From Clostridiaceae bacterium (GTDB lineage: Bacteria > Bacillota > Clostridia > Saccharofermentanales > DTU023): a stretch of 64,000 bases of DNA. Position numbers and translations under genes: made by a program. Positions 1 through 7,066 of the stretch are shown here, one piece after another. Positions within the stretch are counted from its first letter, which is position 1; each line of letters begins with the position of its first letter. The notes below the pieces were generated by a model. The model made no database searches. It was not told the origin of the DNA and saw nothing but the letters and a program-made list of their open reading frames with translations. The DNA is taken from positions 1 through 64,000 of the forward strand of contig DUVH01000016.1 in assembly GCA_012841145.1 (NCBI GenBank). The letters run 5' to 3'.

Positions 1-113
1 GAGGAGAAAATGACCTCGGCACCGGCTGATTCCGCACAAAGCGCAATGGCAGGGCCCGGTATTCCGTCACGATCACCGATGACGATGACCTTTTTACCGT
101 CGAGTATGCTCAT
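1..113 (-). CDS. grdA: Glycine reductase selenoprotein A, N-terminal part (runs off the left edge)
   Basis: Only the first 37 codons are present. They translate to [20 protein letters not shown] followed by [17 protein letters not shown], which is the typical start of GrdA, the small selenoprotein that carries the carboxymethyl-selenoether intermediate of glycine reductase. The start ATG is preceded by an AAAGGAGATGATTG-type ribosome binding site. The expected in-frame UGA for selenocysteine lies beyond the window edge. It is the last gene seen of the minus-strand grd cluster and follows trxA after a gap of about 160 bases. It is too short for the ORF track. Confidence 0.88.
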   Translation of the reverse strand, partial: MSILDGKKVIVIGDRDGIPGPAIALCAESAGAEVIFS

Positions 114-271
114 TCAATCATCTCCTTTCATTTGATCTCGGGTGATCAAGGGGAACCCACCCCGTAACGCGACAAAGTAATATCGTCACGATTATATAGT
201 TTATCACGAACGGTCAATCTTTGGCATGCGATTGAGCTGAATATTGCCCTTCGTGATAGACACTTTATTAT

Positions 272-589
272 CTAGATGTACTTTTTCACCATCTCTTCAA
301 TGGCTTCAGGAGTGCAATCGTCCTTAACGAGCTCTTCCACTTTTTCGCCGTCTTTGTAAATGGCGACGACCGGCAGTCCGAGAATTTTCTGGCTGATGGA
401 CAGGCGGCGTGCTTTAGTGGTGTTGAGTGCTGTAAAAAGGATTTTGTCTCCGTATTTTTCCTCAAGCGCTTCCACGTGCGGCGTCAGCGCGGCACAGGGT
501 ACGCATCCGTCACCGTAAAAATCGACGAGGATCGCGCCTTCGCCCTGGAGGACGATTTCATCAAAGTTTTTTCTGTCAAGTTGTAGCAT
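272..589 (-). CDS. trxA: Thioredoxin of the glycine reductase system
   Basis: This 105-residue protein has a thioredoxin fold (ILVDFYGDGCVPC, then the cis-proline region GLPVVAIYKDG). The active site is GCVPC (Cys29 and Cys32) instead of the usual WCGPC. A CVPC-type site is known from thioredoxins of amino-acid-fermenting clostridia that serve glycine reductase. Its role would be to reduce the oxidised selenoprotein A/protein C system using electrons from the adjacent thioredoxin reductase. The start has a good ribosome binding site (AGGAAGGAAATACGT before ATG). It lies between trxB and grdA on the same strand, but a 250-base gap with a strong hairpin separates it from trxB. Confidence 0.9.
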   Translation of the reverse strand: MLQLDRKNFDEIVLQGEGAILVDFYGDGCVPCAALTPHVEALEEKYGDKILFTALNTTKARRLSISQKILGLPVVAIYKDGEKVEELVKDDCTPEAIEEMVKKYI

Positions 590-622
590 ACGTATTTCCT
601 TCCTAATCTGATTTCATATCAA

Positions 623-650
623 ATTATATCTTCTAAAAGCGACCTGTGCA
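623..650 (-). promoter_or_regulatory. Possible promoter for trxA-grdA
   Basis: On the minus strand TGCACA and TATAAT are separated by 16 bases, about 35 bases upstream of the trxA start. The -10 box is perfect but the -35 box matches only 4 of 6. A promoter here would explain the 250-base gap between trxB and trxA. Evidence is sequence resemblance only. Confidence 0.33.
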
Positions 651-792
651 TTTCGCTATAAAACGAATCGGCGTGACGGGGTGCGATTTCGTTCATGCGG
701 TTTACATAGCAACCAAAAACCATCTCCGCTCTGCCGCCATTAATGCGTATCGAGCGGATATGGCGCAAGACGCTTTTTCCCTATCGTTGATC

Positions 793-826
793 AGCGATGA
801 GAGAGGATTGAGCCTCTCTCGTCGCT
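793..826 (-). other. Strong intercistronic hairpin between trxB and trxA
   Basis: AGCGATGAGAGAGG and CCTCTCTCGTCGCT form a 14-pair stem with one T-G mismatch and a 6-base loop. It sits 13 bases downstream of the trxB stop codon. No T-tract follows on the minus strand, so it is not a classical terminator. It could be an mRNA-processing or stabilising structure within the grd transcript, or a weak attenuator. The rest of the 590-839 gap shows no gene. Confidence 0.55.
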
Positions 827-839
827 GCCAAACCTTGAA

Positions 840-1796
840 TTATCCGATGACGCCCGAGGCGAGATCGTGTTCCACCTGCATCGCGGCAATCGCACCGTCC
901 GCACAAGCCGTGACGACTTGGCGTAGAGGTGTCACGCGAACATCACCCGCCGCATAGACGCCGGGGATACTTGTCCGCATCGCTTCATCGGTTACGATGT
1001 AGTTGTATTCCGTCTCGACCTGGTCGAGGAAGAGCTCGGAATTCGGCAAGAAGCCGACAAATACGAACACACCGAACATCCCGTCATCGGGGTCGGCCTC
1101 GATGAGGCGCTCTTCACCTGTTTTTGTGTCTTTGACCGTCATCCCGGAGAGAATACCGTCGCCGTGCAGTCCGACGACTACGGAATTCCACATGAACTCG
1201 ATCTTGTCATTCGCGAATGCGCGCTCGCGGATCGATTCGACGGCGCGAAGCTCATCGCGACGATGGATGATCGTGACTTTGCGTGCGAATTTCGTGAGGT
1301 AGATCGCCTCTTCAACGGCCGTGTCACCGCCGCCGACGACGAAGACCTCGAAATCCTCAAAGAACGAACCGTCGCATGTCGCGCAGTACGAGACACCGCG
1401 TCCGGTGAATTCAGCTTCGCCGGGGCATCCGATCAGGCGCGGATGAGCGCCTGTCGCGATGATGACGGCTTTCGACTCATAAACGCCTTGACGTGTATGG
1501 ACGCGCTTCACTTTGCCTTCGAGTTCGACTTTCGTGACGTTGGCGTTCAGCCGCTCGACACCGAAGTGCGCGACTTGGGCCGTCATGCGCGCGATCAGCT
1601 CTGCGCCGCTTTCAATATTATCGGGGCCTGACAGTCCGCCGGGGAAATTCTCAATCTCGGAAGTGATGGCGATTTGACCGCCGTCCTGGCCTTTTTCGAT
1701 CAGGAGCGTGTCGAGTCGCGAACGCCCGCCGTAAAGACCTGCCGTCAGTCCGGCGGGGCCTGCTCCGATGATAATGAGATCGTACAATTTTTCCAT
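840..1796 (-). CDS. trxB: Thioredoxin reductase of the glycine reductase cluster
   Basis: This 318-residue FAD/NADPH disulfide oxidoreductase has the N-terminal dinucleotide-binding motif GAGPAGLTAGLYGGR, the redox-active pair in CATCDGSFF, the NADPH-site motif VVGGGDTAVEEA, and the C-terminal GVYAAGDVR FAD motif. The length is normal for bacterial TrxB. The ORF track begins 31 codons earlier, inside the end of grdB. I chose the ATG at 1796 because the family starts at MEKLYDLIIIGAGPAG and AGGAAGG lies just upstream. It would transfer electrons from NADPH to the neighbouring CVPC thioredoxin for glycine reduction. It follows grdB after 43 bases. Confidence 0.93.
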   Translation of the reverse strand: MEKLYDLIIIGAGPAGLTAGLYGGRSRLDTLLIEKGQDGGQIAITSEIENFPGGLSGPDNIESGAELIARMTAQVAHFGVERLNANVTKVELEGKVKRVHTRQGVYESKAVIIATGAHPRLIGCPGEAEFTGRGVSYCATCDGSFFEDFEVFVVGGGDTAVEEAIYLTKFARKVTIIHRRDELRAVESIRERAFANDKIEFMWNSVVVGLHGDGILSGMTVKDTKTGEERLIEADPDDGMFGVFVFVGFLPNSELFLDQVETEYNYIVTDEAMRTSIPGVYAAGDVRVTPLRQVVTACADGAIAAMQVEHDLASGVIG

Positions 1797-1839
1797 ATGT
1801 CCTTTGCCTTCCTGAAACTTCCGGACAATCACCATAAAA

Positions 1840-3150
1840 TTAGACTTCAAAAATCGTCTGATCGTCGACCTCTGTGGACAATGCCTCAAGAGCCTTATCG
1901 ACCAGTTTGCGCCTCAAAGCGTATTCGTCATCAAAGGGGAGTTCCGGATTGCCCAGCGGGTGCGGAATCGCGATTGCCGGGACGATACGGTTCGCGCCGA
2001 CTGTCATCGAGATCGGGGTGACCGTACAGATGTGCACCACGGGGATGCCTGTTCTTTCGATTTCTTTGACCATTGTTGCACCGCAACGTGTACAAGTTCC
2101 TCAGGTCGAAGTGAGAACCACGGCATCTACATCGTAGTTGTGAAGTTTCTCCGCAATCTCGGCAGCATATTTCTTCGCTGAGGCGACGGCGGTTCCGTTA
2201 CCGACGGTCGAGTAGTACCAGTCGTGAAGCTTGCCGATTTTTCCTTCTTTTTCGTACTGACGGAGAACGTCGACAGGGATGACGCGGTCGGCATCCTCGT
2301 TGGCGTACACAGGGTCGTGACCGCCGTGAGCCGTTTCGTATGTCTCTCCTGTCAGATCGTCGACGCCTTCAATATTATAACTTCCATATTTCGATGCGGA
2401 AGAGCTCTCGATACGATCGGGGTTGCCCTTCGGGACGATACCGCCCGATGTCACGATGGCGATGTTCGCCTTCGTCATGTCGACGATGGCGGGCATCGGG
2501 GGCACGCGATCGAACGTGGGCATGGGATATTCCGTTTCGAACGGTTTGCCGGCGATTTTTTTGAGCAGCATCTCGAGAGCGCGCGTGCTTCCGCGTTTCT
2601 TATCGAAGAAGTTTCTGCGGACACCGTCAGGGATGTATCCCTCTTCGACGGATGCGCCGATGCGCTCGCCCTTGACGAGTTTGAGTGCGAGCTTCGCCAT
2701 CACGGGGACGGCTTTTCTCATGCCAGCCGCGCTGTTCGCCGTGGAGACGATCAGGACTTCGGTGCGGAACATGTCGGCGCCGGGGTTCTCAATGTACATG
2801 CCGGTCAGGACGGGAATGCCGAGTTCTTTCTTGACTGCATCGCAGATGGTGCCGCAGGCAACGCCGTAACGGCCGGCGTTAAAGGCGGGGCCGGCGATAA
2901 ACAAGTCGGGGGATTCCTCCTTGACCATGTCGAGAACCGTTTTTGTGGCGAGCTCGAGATTCTCATTAAACCAGGAGTCTCCGCACACGATCGTCGCGAC
3001 GATTTCCGCTTCATCACCGAACTGCTTGGAAAAAGCCAAGCCGGGACCCGCGGGCCCCATACGCTTTTCAGCCGGGATATGCGCCATTTCCTCGCCGCCG
3101 ACTTGGCCGAAGAACTGGTTGATGTAATGGACAACTTTAAATTTGCTCAT
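1840..3150 (-). CDS. grdB: Glycine reductase protein B selenoprotein subunit (UGA = selenocysteine)
   Basis: The ORF track splits this gene in two, at 2101-3150 and 1840-2073. Reading the in-frame UGA at 2103-2101 as selenocysteine joins them into a 436-residue GrdB, with ...VVLTSTUGTCTRCGATMVKEIE across the junction. Sec350 sits in the UxxCxxC motif typical of this subunit, and the reading frame continues to the expected C terminus. GrdB binds glycine as a Schiff base together with the pyruvoyl-carrying GrdE subunits and passes the carboxymethyl group to GrdA. A stem-loop suitable as a bacterial SECIS lies just after the UGA. The start codon is 12 bases downstream of the grdE stop, with a good AGGAGGAG site. 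An automatic annotation would wrongly call this a truncated gene. Confidence 0.95.
2075..2103 (-). promoter_or_regulatory. Bacterial SECIS candidate with the selenocysteine UGA of grdB
   Basis: On the minus strand the UGA (2103-2101) is followed after 13 bases by GTTGC-GGT-GCAAC, a perfect 5-bp stem with a GGU loop. Distance and GU-containing loop match the general design of bacterial SECIS elements recognised by SelB. The element is inside the coding frame, as expected in bacteria. No selA, selB or selC gene lies in this window. Confidence 0.72.
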
Positions 3151-3161
3151 TTTCTCCTCCT

Positions 3162-4445
3162 TTATCGCGCGCTCATGCGGTTAAAGCCCATCTCATTCGT
3201 CGATCCGATGATGATCTGGAGTTCAGCTTCGATGGAACCGTCAGGTCGCAGCGATCCGTCGTGACCGCCGGCTACGATGTCGACATAGTCGAGCGTGCCG
3301 ATGACGCGATCGAGTGATGGCAAAACAACGACTTCGTTTGCGTTTCCGCCCGTAACGACGGCATTCGCGAGTTCGTCGGCGTCGGCCAACGACTGGCTCT
3401 TTCCGTCCTGCCCGGCGTATTCGTCCGTGATGATGACTGTCTTGATGCCCTGTTTTTCGAGTTTCGTGCAGTTCATGATCAAATCTGTGTCGGGGTTTCC
3501 GAAACCTTCCTGTGTGATGATCGCGGCATCGAGCGAGAGGTAATTCGCCATTTTGGCTGTCCAGTCCGATGAACGGATCTTATCATCCAGGTAGACGTTT
3601 TCGTTTGTGATGATGGTTCCGACGAAGTTGATCAACTTGCCGTGAACGGCGAGCAGATCATGAATGACGGGGTTGTTCTGGTGATGGTACGTCGTGTTCT
3701 TGTCACATGCCGACACGCAGTTGCCGGAGACAATCGCGCCGTCCATCACTTCCGTGGCGCTGATCATGGTAGACAGTGTGCGCTTCGCGTCTACACCGTA
3801 TACGTACGTGTCGTGCAGGAGTCCTTGGCTCTGCAGCATCATGACGTAACCGACACGCGGCAGATCTTTCCACTCTTCTTTAAATGATTCCGCGACGGAT
3901 GGCGTCTCGTAAACGACTGTTTCGTCCGGTACAAGCTCTTTCGCCAATTCACCGATCGCCGCTGCCGTTCTCAACCCTGCGAGCCGTGCGGCCGCCTCAT
4001 ACTCATGCTGTTTGAAGTTCTCAACAGGCTCCATAACGAGTACGAGGTTGTGCAGTTTTGAGAAAGGCGTGTACTCTGCTCCAAGACCTGTCATGTCGAT
4101 GATTCCCTCTTGGAAACCAACGATAGGACCTGCCGTGACGACTGCCATGCCGCGGAGCACGTGTGTTTTTCCCGACCCGACTGTATCGACTTTCGATACC
4201 ATGCCCGGGAAGACACCACCGCCGCCCTCGACTTTAACGCGAGGTTCGATCACATCTTTAACGGGCGTGATGCGGATGCTCTCGCCCGGCGTTGCGATCT
4301 CGAAATGTGCGGATTTGATGAGGGGGTCTTCCAGTACGGGCTCGAGCAGCGGCTCGGGGTTGACAATGAGAATACCGTCTTCGACCGCGTTGTAATCGCC
4401 GAAACGGATGCCCTTAATGTCAATGTAGCCCACTTCAAGTTTCAC
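3162..4445 (-). CDS. grdE: Glycine reductase protein B proprotein GrdE
   Basis: This 427-residue protein is the alpha/beta proprotein of glycine reductase protein B. In this family autocatalytic cleavage at a conserved cysteine creates the N-terminal pyruvoyl group that activates glycine. The corresponding motif SGNCVSACDKNTTYHH is present, with Cys243 as the likely cleavage residue. The N terminus (MKLEVGYIDIKGIRFGD) and C terminus (STNEMGFNRMSAR) are full length. It is preceded by grdX and followed 11 bases later by grdB. The sarcosine- and betaine-reductase counterparts GrdG and GrdI are related. The absence of a second Grd set here and the nearby grdX favour the glycine enzyme. Confidence 0.93.
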   Translation of the reverse strand: MKLEVGYIDIKGIRFGDYNAVEDGILIVNPEPLLEPVLEDPLIKSAHFEIATPGESIRITPVKDVIEPRVKVEGGGGVFPGMVSKVDTVGSGKTHVLRGMAVVTAGPIVGFQEGIIDMTGLGAEYTPFSKLHNLVLVMEPVENFKQHEYEAAARLAGLRTAAAIGELAKELVPDETVVYETPSVAESFKEEWKDLPRVGYVMMLQSQGLLHDTYVYGVDAKRTLSTMISATEVMDGAIVSGNCVSACDKNTTYHHQNNPVIHDLLAVHGKLINFVGTIITNENVYLDDKIRSSDWTAKMANYLSLDAAIITQEGFGNPDTDLIMNCTKLEKQGIKTVIITDEYAGQDGKSQSLADADELANAVVTGGNANEVVVLPSLDRVIGTLDYVDIVAGGHDGSLRPDGSIEAELQIIIGSTNEMGFNRMSAR

Positions 4446-4487
4446 GTTCTCACCTCTTTTTCTGTTTTCTATAGACGGATTCGTGAT

Positions 4488-4889
4488 CTAAATCCGCCCA
4501 ATCGCCTCGACCGACGGCAACGCGCTCTCGATAAGACTCAGATCAATCGTCTGAAAGTCGCTGTCGATCGACGGCTTCGTCGTTTCAAGGCGTTCCTTTG
4601 ATTGACGGATGACCATCAAGGCAAACTCGACAAGCTCGAGCGACGTCTCATCGATCGCCGAACCTTTGCTCGTCGAGACCATGACGGAACGATATGGCGT
4701 TTCCCAAGGTTTGACACTCCCCGCAAGAGGAGCCGTCAAAACGCGATAATGCTGATGAACGAGATCTCTGACCGTTTCGATCACATCGCGATCGCTGCCC
4801 TGTTCTAAAAAAACAACGCGGCATCTCTCGCCGAACACGTCGGCGACCATCGGATTATTCGTTACGATCTGGTATTTGTTCGCATGCAA
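4488..4889 (-). CDS. grdX: GrdX family protein
   Basis: The protein carries the GrdX signature near its start (KYQIVTNNPMVADVF), followed by VRDLVHQHYRVLTAPLAGSVKPWETPYRSV. GrdX is a small conserved protein of unknown function that heads glycine reductase operons. The ORF track starts at a GTG (4934), but a promoter-like sequence puts transcription start near 4933, and that GTG has no ribosome site. I prefer the TTG at 4889, which gives MHANKYQIVTNNP, about 133 residues, with GGCGGAG 11 bases upstream. It is the first gene of the minus-strand grd operon and lies 42 bases before grdE. Confidence 0.85.
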   Translation of the reverse strand: MHANKYQIVTNNPMVADVFGERCRVVFLEQGSDRDVIETVRDLVHQHYRVLTAPLAGSVKPWETPYRSVMVSTSKGSAIDETSLELVEFALMVIRQSKERLETTKPSIDSDFQTIDLSLIESALPSVEAIGRI

Positions 4890-4939
4890 AGTCTCTTGTT
4901 CTCCGCCAAGTGTCAATCGCCAAAAGTTCACCACATGTT

Positions 4940-4967
4940 ATTATCTCAAACATACGAATATTTGCAA
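4940..4967 (-). promoter_or_regulatory. Promoter of the grd operon
   Basis: On the minus strand TTGCAA and GATAAT are separated by 16 bases, about 50 bases upstream of the preferred grdX start codon. This is the best sigma-A-like sequence between the divergent grdX and rubrerythrin genes. No glycine riboswitch-like leader fits in the short distance to grdX. Confidence 0.55.
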
Positions 4968-5101
4968 GTGAAAAACCGACAAACAAAAACATACTTTTCG
5001 CTGTATAGAAGTCCCGCAAATGTGCTTTTGCGTTATTTGTTCCTCAAGGAGAGGATTGCCGGCAAAGCAACGCCTACACACGGAAAATAGACCTCGTTTC
5101 G

Positions 5102-5137
5102 TTGTTCACATTCATACGTTACGATGAATGTGAACAA
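5102..5137. promoter_or_regulatory. 14-bp perfect inverted repeat upstream of rubrerythrin, likely operator
   Basis: TTGTTCACATTCAT and ATGAATGTGAACAA flank an 8-base centre, ACGTTACG, which is itself nearly symmetrical. No T-tract follows, so it is unlikely to be a terminator. It lies 70-105 bases before the rubrerythrin start, just upstream of a possible -10 box (TAGAAT at 5151). The position fits a repressor or activator site. It does not look like a classical Per or Fur box, and the binding protein is unknown. Confidence 0.55.
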
Positions 5138-5208
5138 GGGTCAAGCGTGGTAGAATGATGGGGCCAATAGAGTAAAACAAAGAGGAATACCTTTGAAGGA
5201 GGATTTTT

Positions 5209-5793
5209 ATGTCATTAAAAGGAACAAGGACAGCGAAAAACCTGATGATTTCCTTTGCCGGAGAAGCTCAGGCCACTTTCCGCTACAATGTGGCGGCCAA
5301 GCAAGCCAATAAGGAGGGTTACGTTCAGATCCAAAACATTTTTGAAGAAACTGCCCGCAATGAAGTTGAACACGGCAAGCGCTTTTATAAGTTCTTGCGT
5401 GAAGATTTTGAGCCGGATGAAGTCGTGAACGTCAACTGGGACTACCCCGTCACTTACGCCAATACGGTAGAGAATTTGCAAAGCGCGATCAACGGCGAGC
5501 ACGGTGAAGCGAACTCGATGTATCCCGAGTTTGCCGATATTGCCGAGGAGGAAGGATTCCCGGAGATTGCTTACGTGTGGCGCGAGATTGCAGAAGTTGA
5601 AGAGGCGCACGAAATCCGTTTCAGAAAGCTGCTTGACAACATCAAGGCCGGTCGCGTCTTTGAGCGTGACGAGGAAGTTGTCTGGAAGTGCAATAACTGC
5701 GGCTACCTGCATACGGGCAAAGCCGCACCTGATCTCTGCCCCGCTTGCGATCACGAGCAGAAGTACTTTGAGCTTTTCATCGAAACGTATTAA
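5209..5793 (+). CDS. rbr: Rubrerythrin
   Basis: This 194-residue protein has an N-terminal ferritin-like di-iron domain (residues about 1-150, with helices bearing EAQATFRY, EETARNEVEH and EVEEAHE) and a C-terminal rubredoxin-type Fe(SCys)4 domain (CNNCGYLHTG...CPACDHEQKYF). Rubrerythrins reduce hydrogen peroxide to water in anaerobes, using electrons from NADH via rubredoxin or a rubredoxin reductase. The ribosome site AAGGAGG is 9 bases before the ATG. The gene stands alone, is divergent from the grd operon, and ends in a strong terminator. A second rubrerythrin gene is at about 18 kb. Confidence 0.95.
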   Translation: MSLKGTRTAKNLMISFAGEAQATFRYNVAAKQANKEGYVQIQNIFEETARNEVEHGKRFYKFLREDFEPDEVVNVNWDYPVTYANTVENLQSAINGEHGEANSMYPEFADIAEEEGFPEIAYVWREIAEVEEAHEIRFRKLLDNIKAGRVFERDEEVVWKCNNCGYLHTGKAAPDLCPACDHEQKYFELFIETY

Positions 5794-5814
5794 GTCGATC
5801 GAGTGAAAAATGAT

Positions 5815-5856
5815 TTCCGGGTTCGCTCCTTACTGTGTCGAACCCGGATTTTTTGT
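5815..5856 (+). terminator. Rho-independent terminator after rubrerythrin
   Basis: CCGGGTTCG and CGAACCCGG form a perfect 9-bp stem with a 13-base loop, followed by ATTTTTTG. It begins about 22 bases after the rubrerythrin stop codon. Confidence 0.92.
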
Positions 5857-5954
5857 TTCTATACTTAAACTTCCCCGATCTCATTGCTTGTAGCAAGATT
5901 TTTCAACACGTATTGATGACATTTTTCAGATTAATGATATGCAAACAGATTTCG

Positions 5955-6782
5955 TTATAAATTTATACGACGATCTACTTCATCAATTAACCGATCTTTA
6001 TCGTGTGGCAATGTGCCTTTTATCTTGATGATATTTGTCGGATGTGTAGTATCAAATGTCATTGGTTGAGCAGGTTCAAGATTTTCTAAAAGTATTTTTA
6101 TTTCAAGCAACCGCTCGACGCCGCTTGGCGGAATAAAAGAACCTTTCTCGATCGTCTTGTGTAGTTCTGTTCCGCTAAATACTGTTAAATTCATCGTAAT
6201 GACGGATCTTGGCGAAAACTTATTGATCATGTTCGCCGTTGCAACGGCGTTATCTACAGATTGACCCTTGCCGGCAATCCCATACATAATAATTGAATTA
6301 AATGGTATTTTAGCTTCGTTGAGTTTCTTTGCTTGTGTTATTGCTTCATTGACTGTATGAGCCTTATTAACTAATTTCAGTACGTCATCTCTACCTGTTT
6401 CAAAGCCGATATATAGAAGCCTAAGTCCCAAGTTATGAAGAATAGAAAGTTCTTCAAGCGAATATTTGGAAATACTCCTTATGGACGCATAGGATGCCAC
6501 ACAAGCACAATATGGCAGATGTTTACGAATCATGTTTAGCAACTTGTTCATTTTGTCAAATCCTATAGACATAGGATCCGCGCCGGTTAGGAATACTTTT
6601 TCTGTATACTTATAGCCGTGTTTCAGTTCCATTTCTATAGCCGGAAAAGGAACTTCACTATACTTTTCGTCTTTATACATAGAACAGAAGGTACATTTGT
6701 TATATGAACATCCTATTGTTACCGGTAACAAAACAGTAGTCATTTCATCCTGTGGATAAAAAACGTTCGCATTTTTATACAT
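5955..6782 (-). CDS. Radical SAM protein of unknown substrate
   Basis: The protein has about 275 residues. The cluster motif GCSYNKCTFCSMYKDEKYSE near residue 24 provides the three cysteines for a 4Fe-4S cluster. Further features include FLTGADPMS, YIGFETGRDDVL and IMYGIAGKG, as in the Elp3/YgiQ-like radical SAM proteins common in clostridia. The ORF track starts 27 codons earlier, but the ATG at 6782 has AAGGAG ten bases upstream and begins just after the stop of a short overlapping-frame ORF. The substrate is not evident. The gene is visibly richer in A and T than its neighbours, which suggests acquisition from elsewhere. No second cluster-binding SPASM domain is apparent. Confidence 0.8.
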   Translation of the reverse strand: MYKNANVFYPQDEMTTVLLPVTIGCSYNKCTFCSMYKDEKYSEVPFPAIEMELKHGYKYTEKVFLTGADPMSIGFDKMNKLLNMIRKHLPYCACVASYASIRSISKYSLEELSILHNLGLRLLYIGFETGRDDVLKLVNKAHTVNEAITQAKKLNEAKIPFNSIIMYGIAGKGQSVDNAVATANMINKFSPRSVITMNLTVFSGTELHKTIEKGSFIPPSGVERLLEIKILLENLEPAQPMTFDTTHPTNIIKIKGTLPHDKDRLIDEVDRRINL

Positions 6783-6783
6783 A

Positions 6784-6897
6784 TTACAAATACTCCTTAG
6801 GCTCAAAACGGGGCCATTTTTCCTCCTGCAGGTTTTTGACCCTGCAAGCTGATTGTTTGTCACCGGTTACAGTAGAGAACAATTCCAGTTTAGTCAT
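6784..6897 (-). CDS. Possible 37-residue small ORF upstream of the radical SAM gene
   Basis: On the minus strand an ATG at 6897 opens a 37-codon frame (MTKLELFSTVTGDKQSACRV, then KNLQEEKWPRFEPKEYL). Its TAA stop ends one base before the radical SAM start codon, and the AAGGAG of the radical SAM gene lies inside it. There is no good ribosome site before its own ATG. It could be a translation-coupled leader or small peptide, or chance. It matches no peptide family I recognise. Confidence 0.28.
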   Translation of the reverse strand: MTKLELFSTVTGDKQSACRVKNLQEEKWPRFEPKEYL

Positions 6898-7066
6898 TAA
6901 ACAGAATAATGTAAAACGATTTGATTAAACTGGGCATTCTTTTAACTTGTATAATTCGTCTCTTTAATATATAAATAGTAAACTACTAGGAATTAACAGG
7001 ACATTTTTCGTTTTAGTTATTCCGGGTCATGCGAGAAAATACACTGATATGACAAGGTGGATAAAT

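Noticed and set aside
1840-2073. Separate 77-residue gene (ORF track)
   Set aside because: It is the C-terminal part of GrdB read after the selenocysteine UGA and aligns with that family end to end.
2224-3264. 346-residue plus-strand ORF opposite grdB and grdE
   Set aside because: It is an antisense frame over well-supported genes, typical of GC-rich third positions, with no domain features.
4890-5208. Glycine riboswitch in front of the grd operon
   Set aside because: The predicted transcript leader before grdX is about 45 bases and shows no glycine aptamer sequence.
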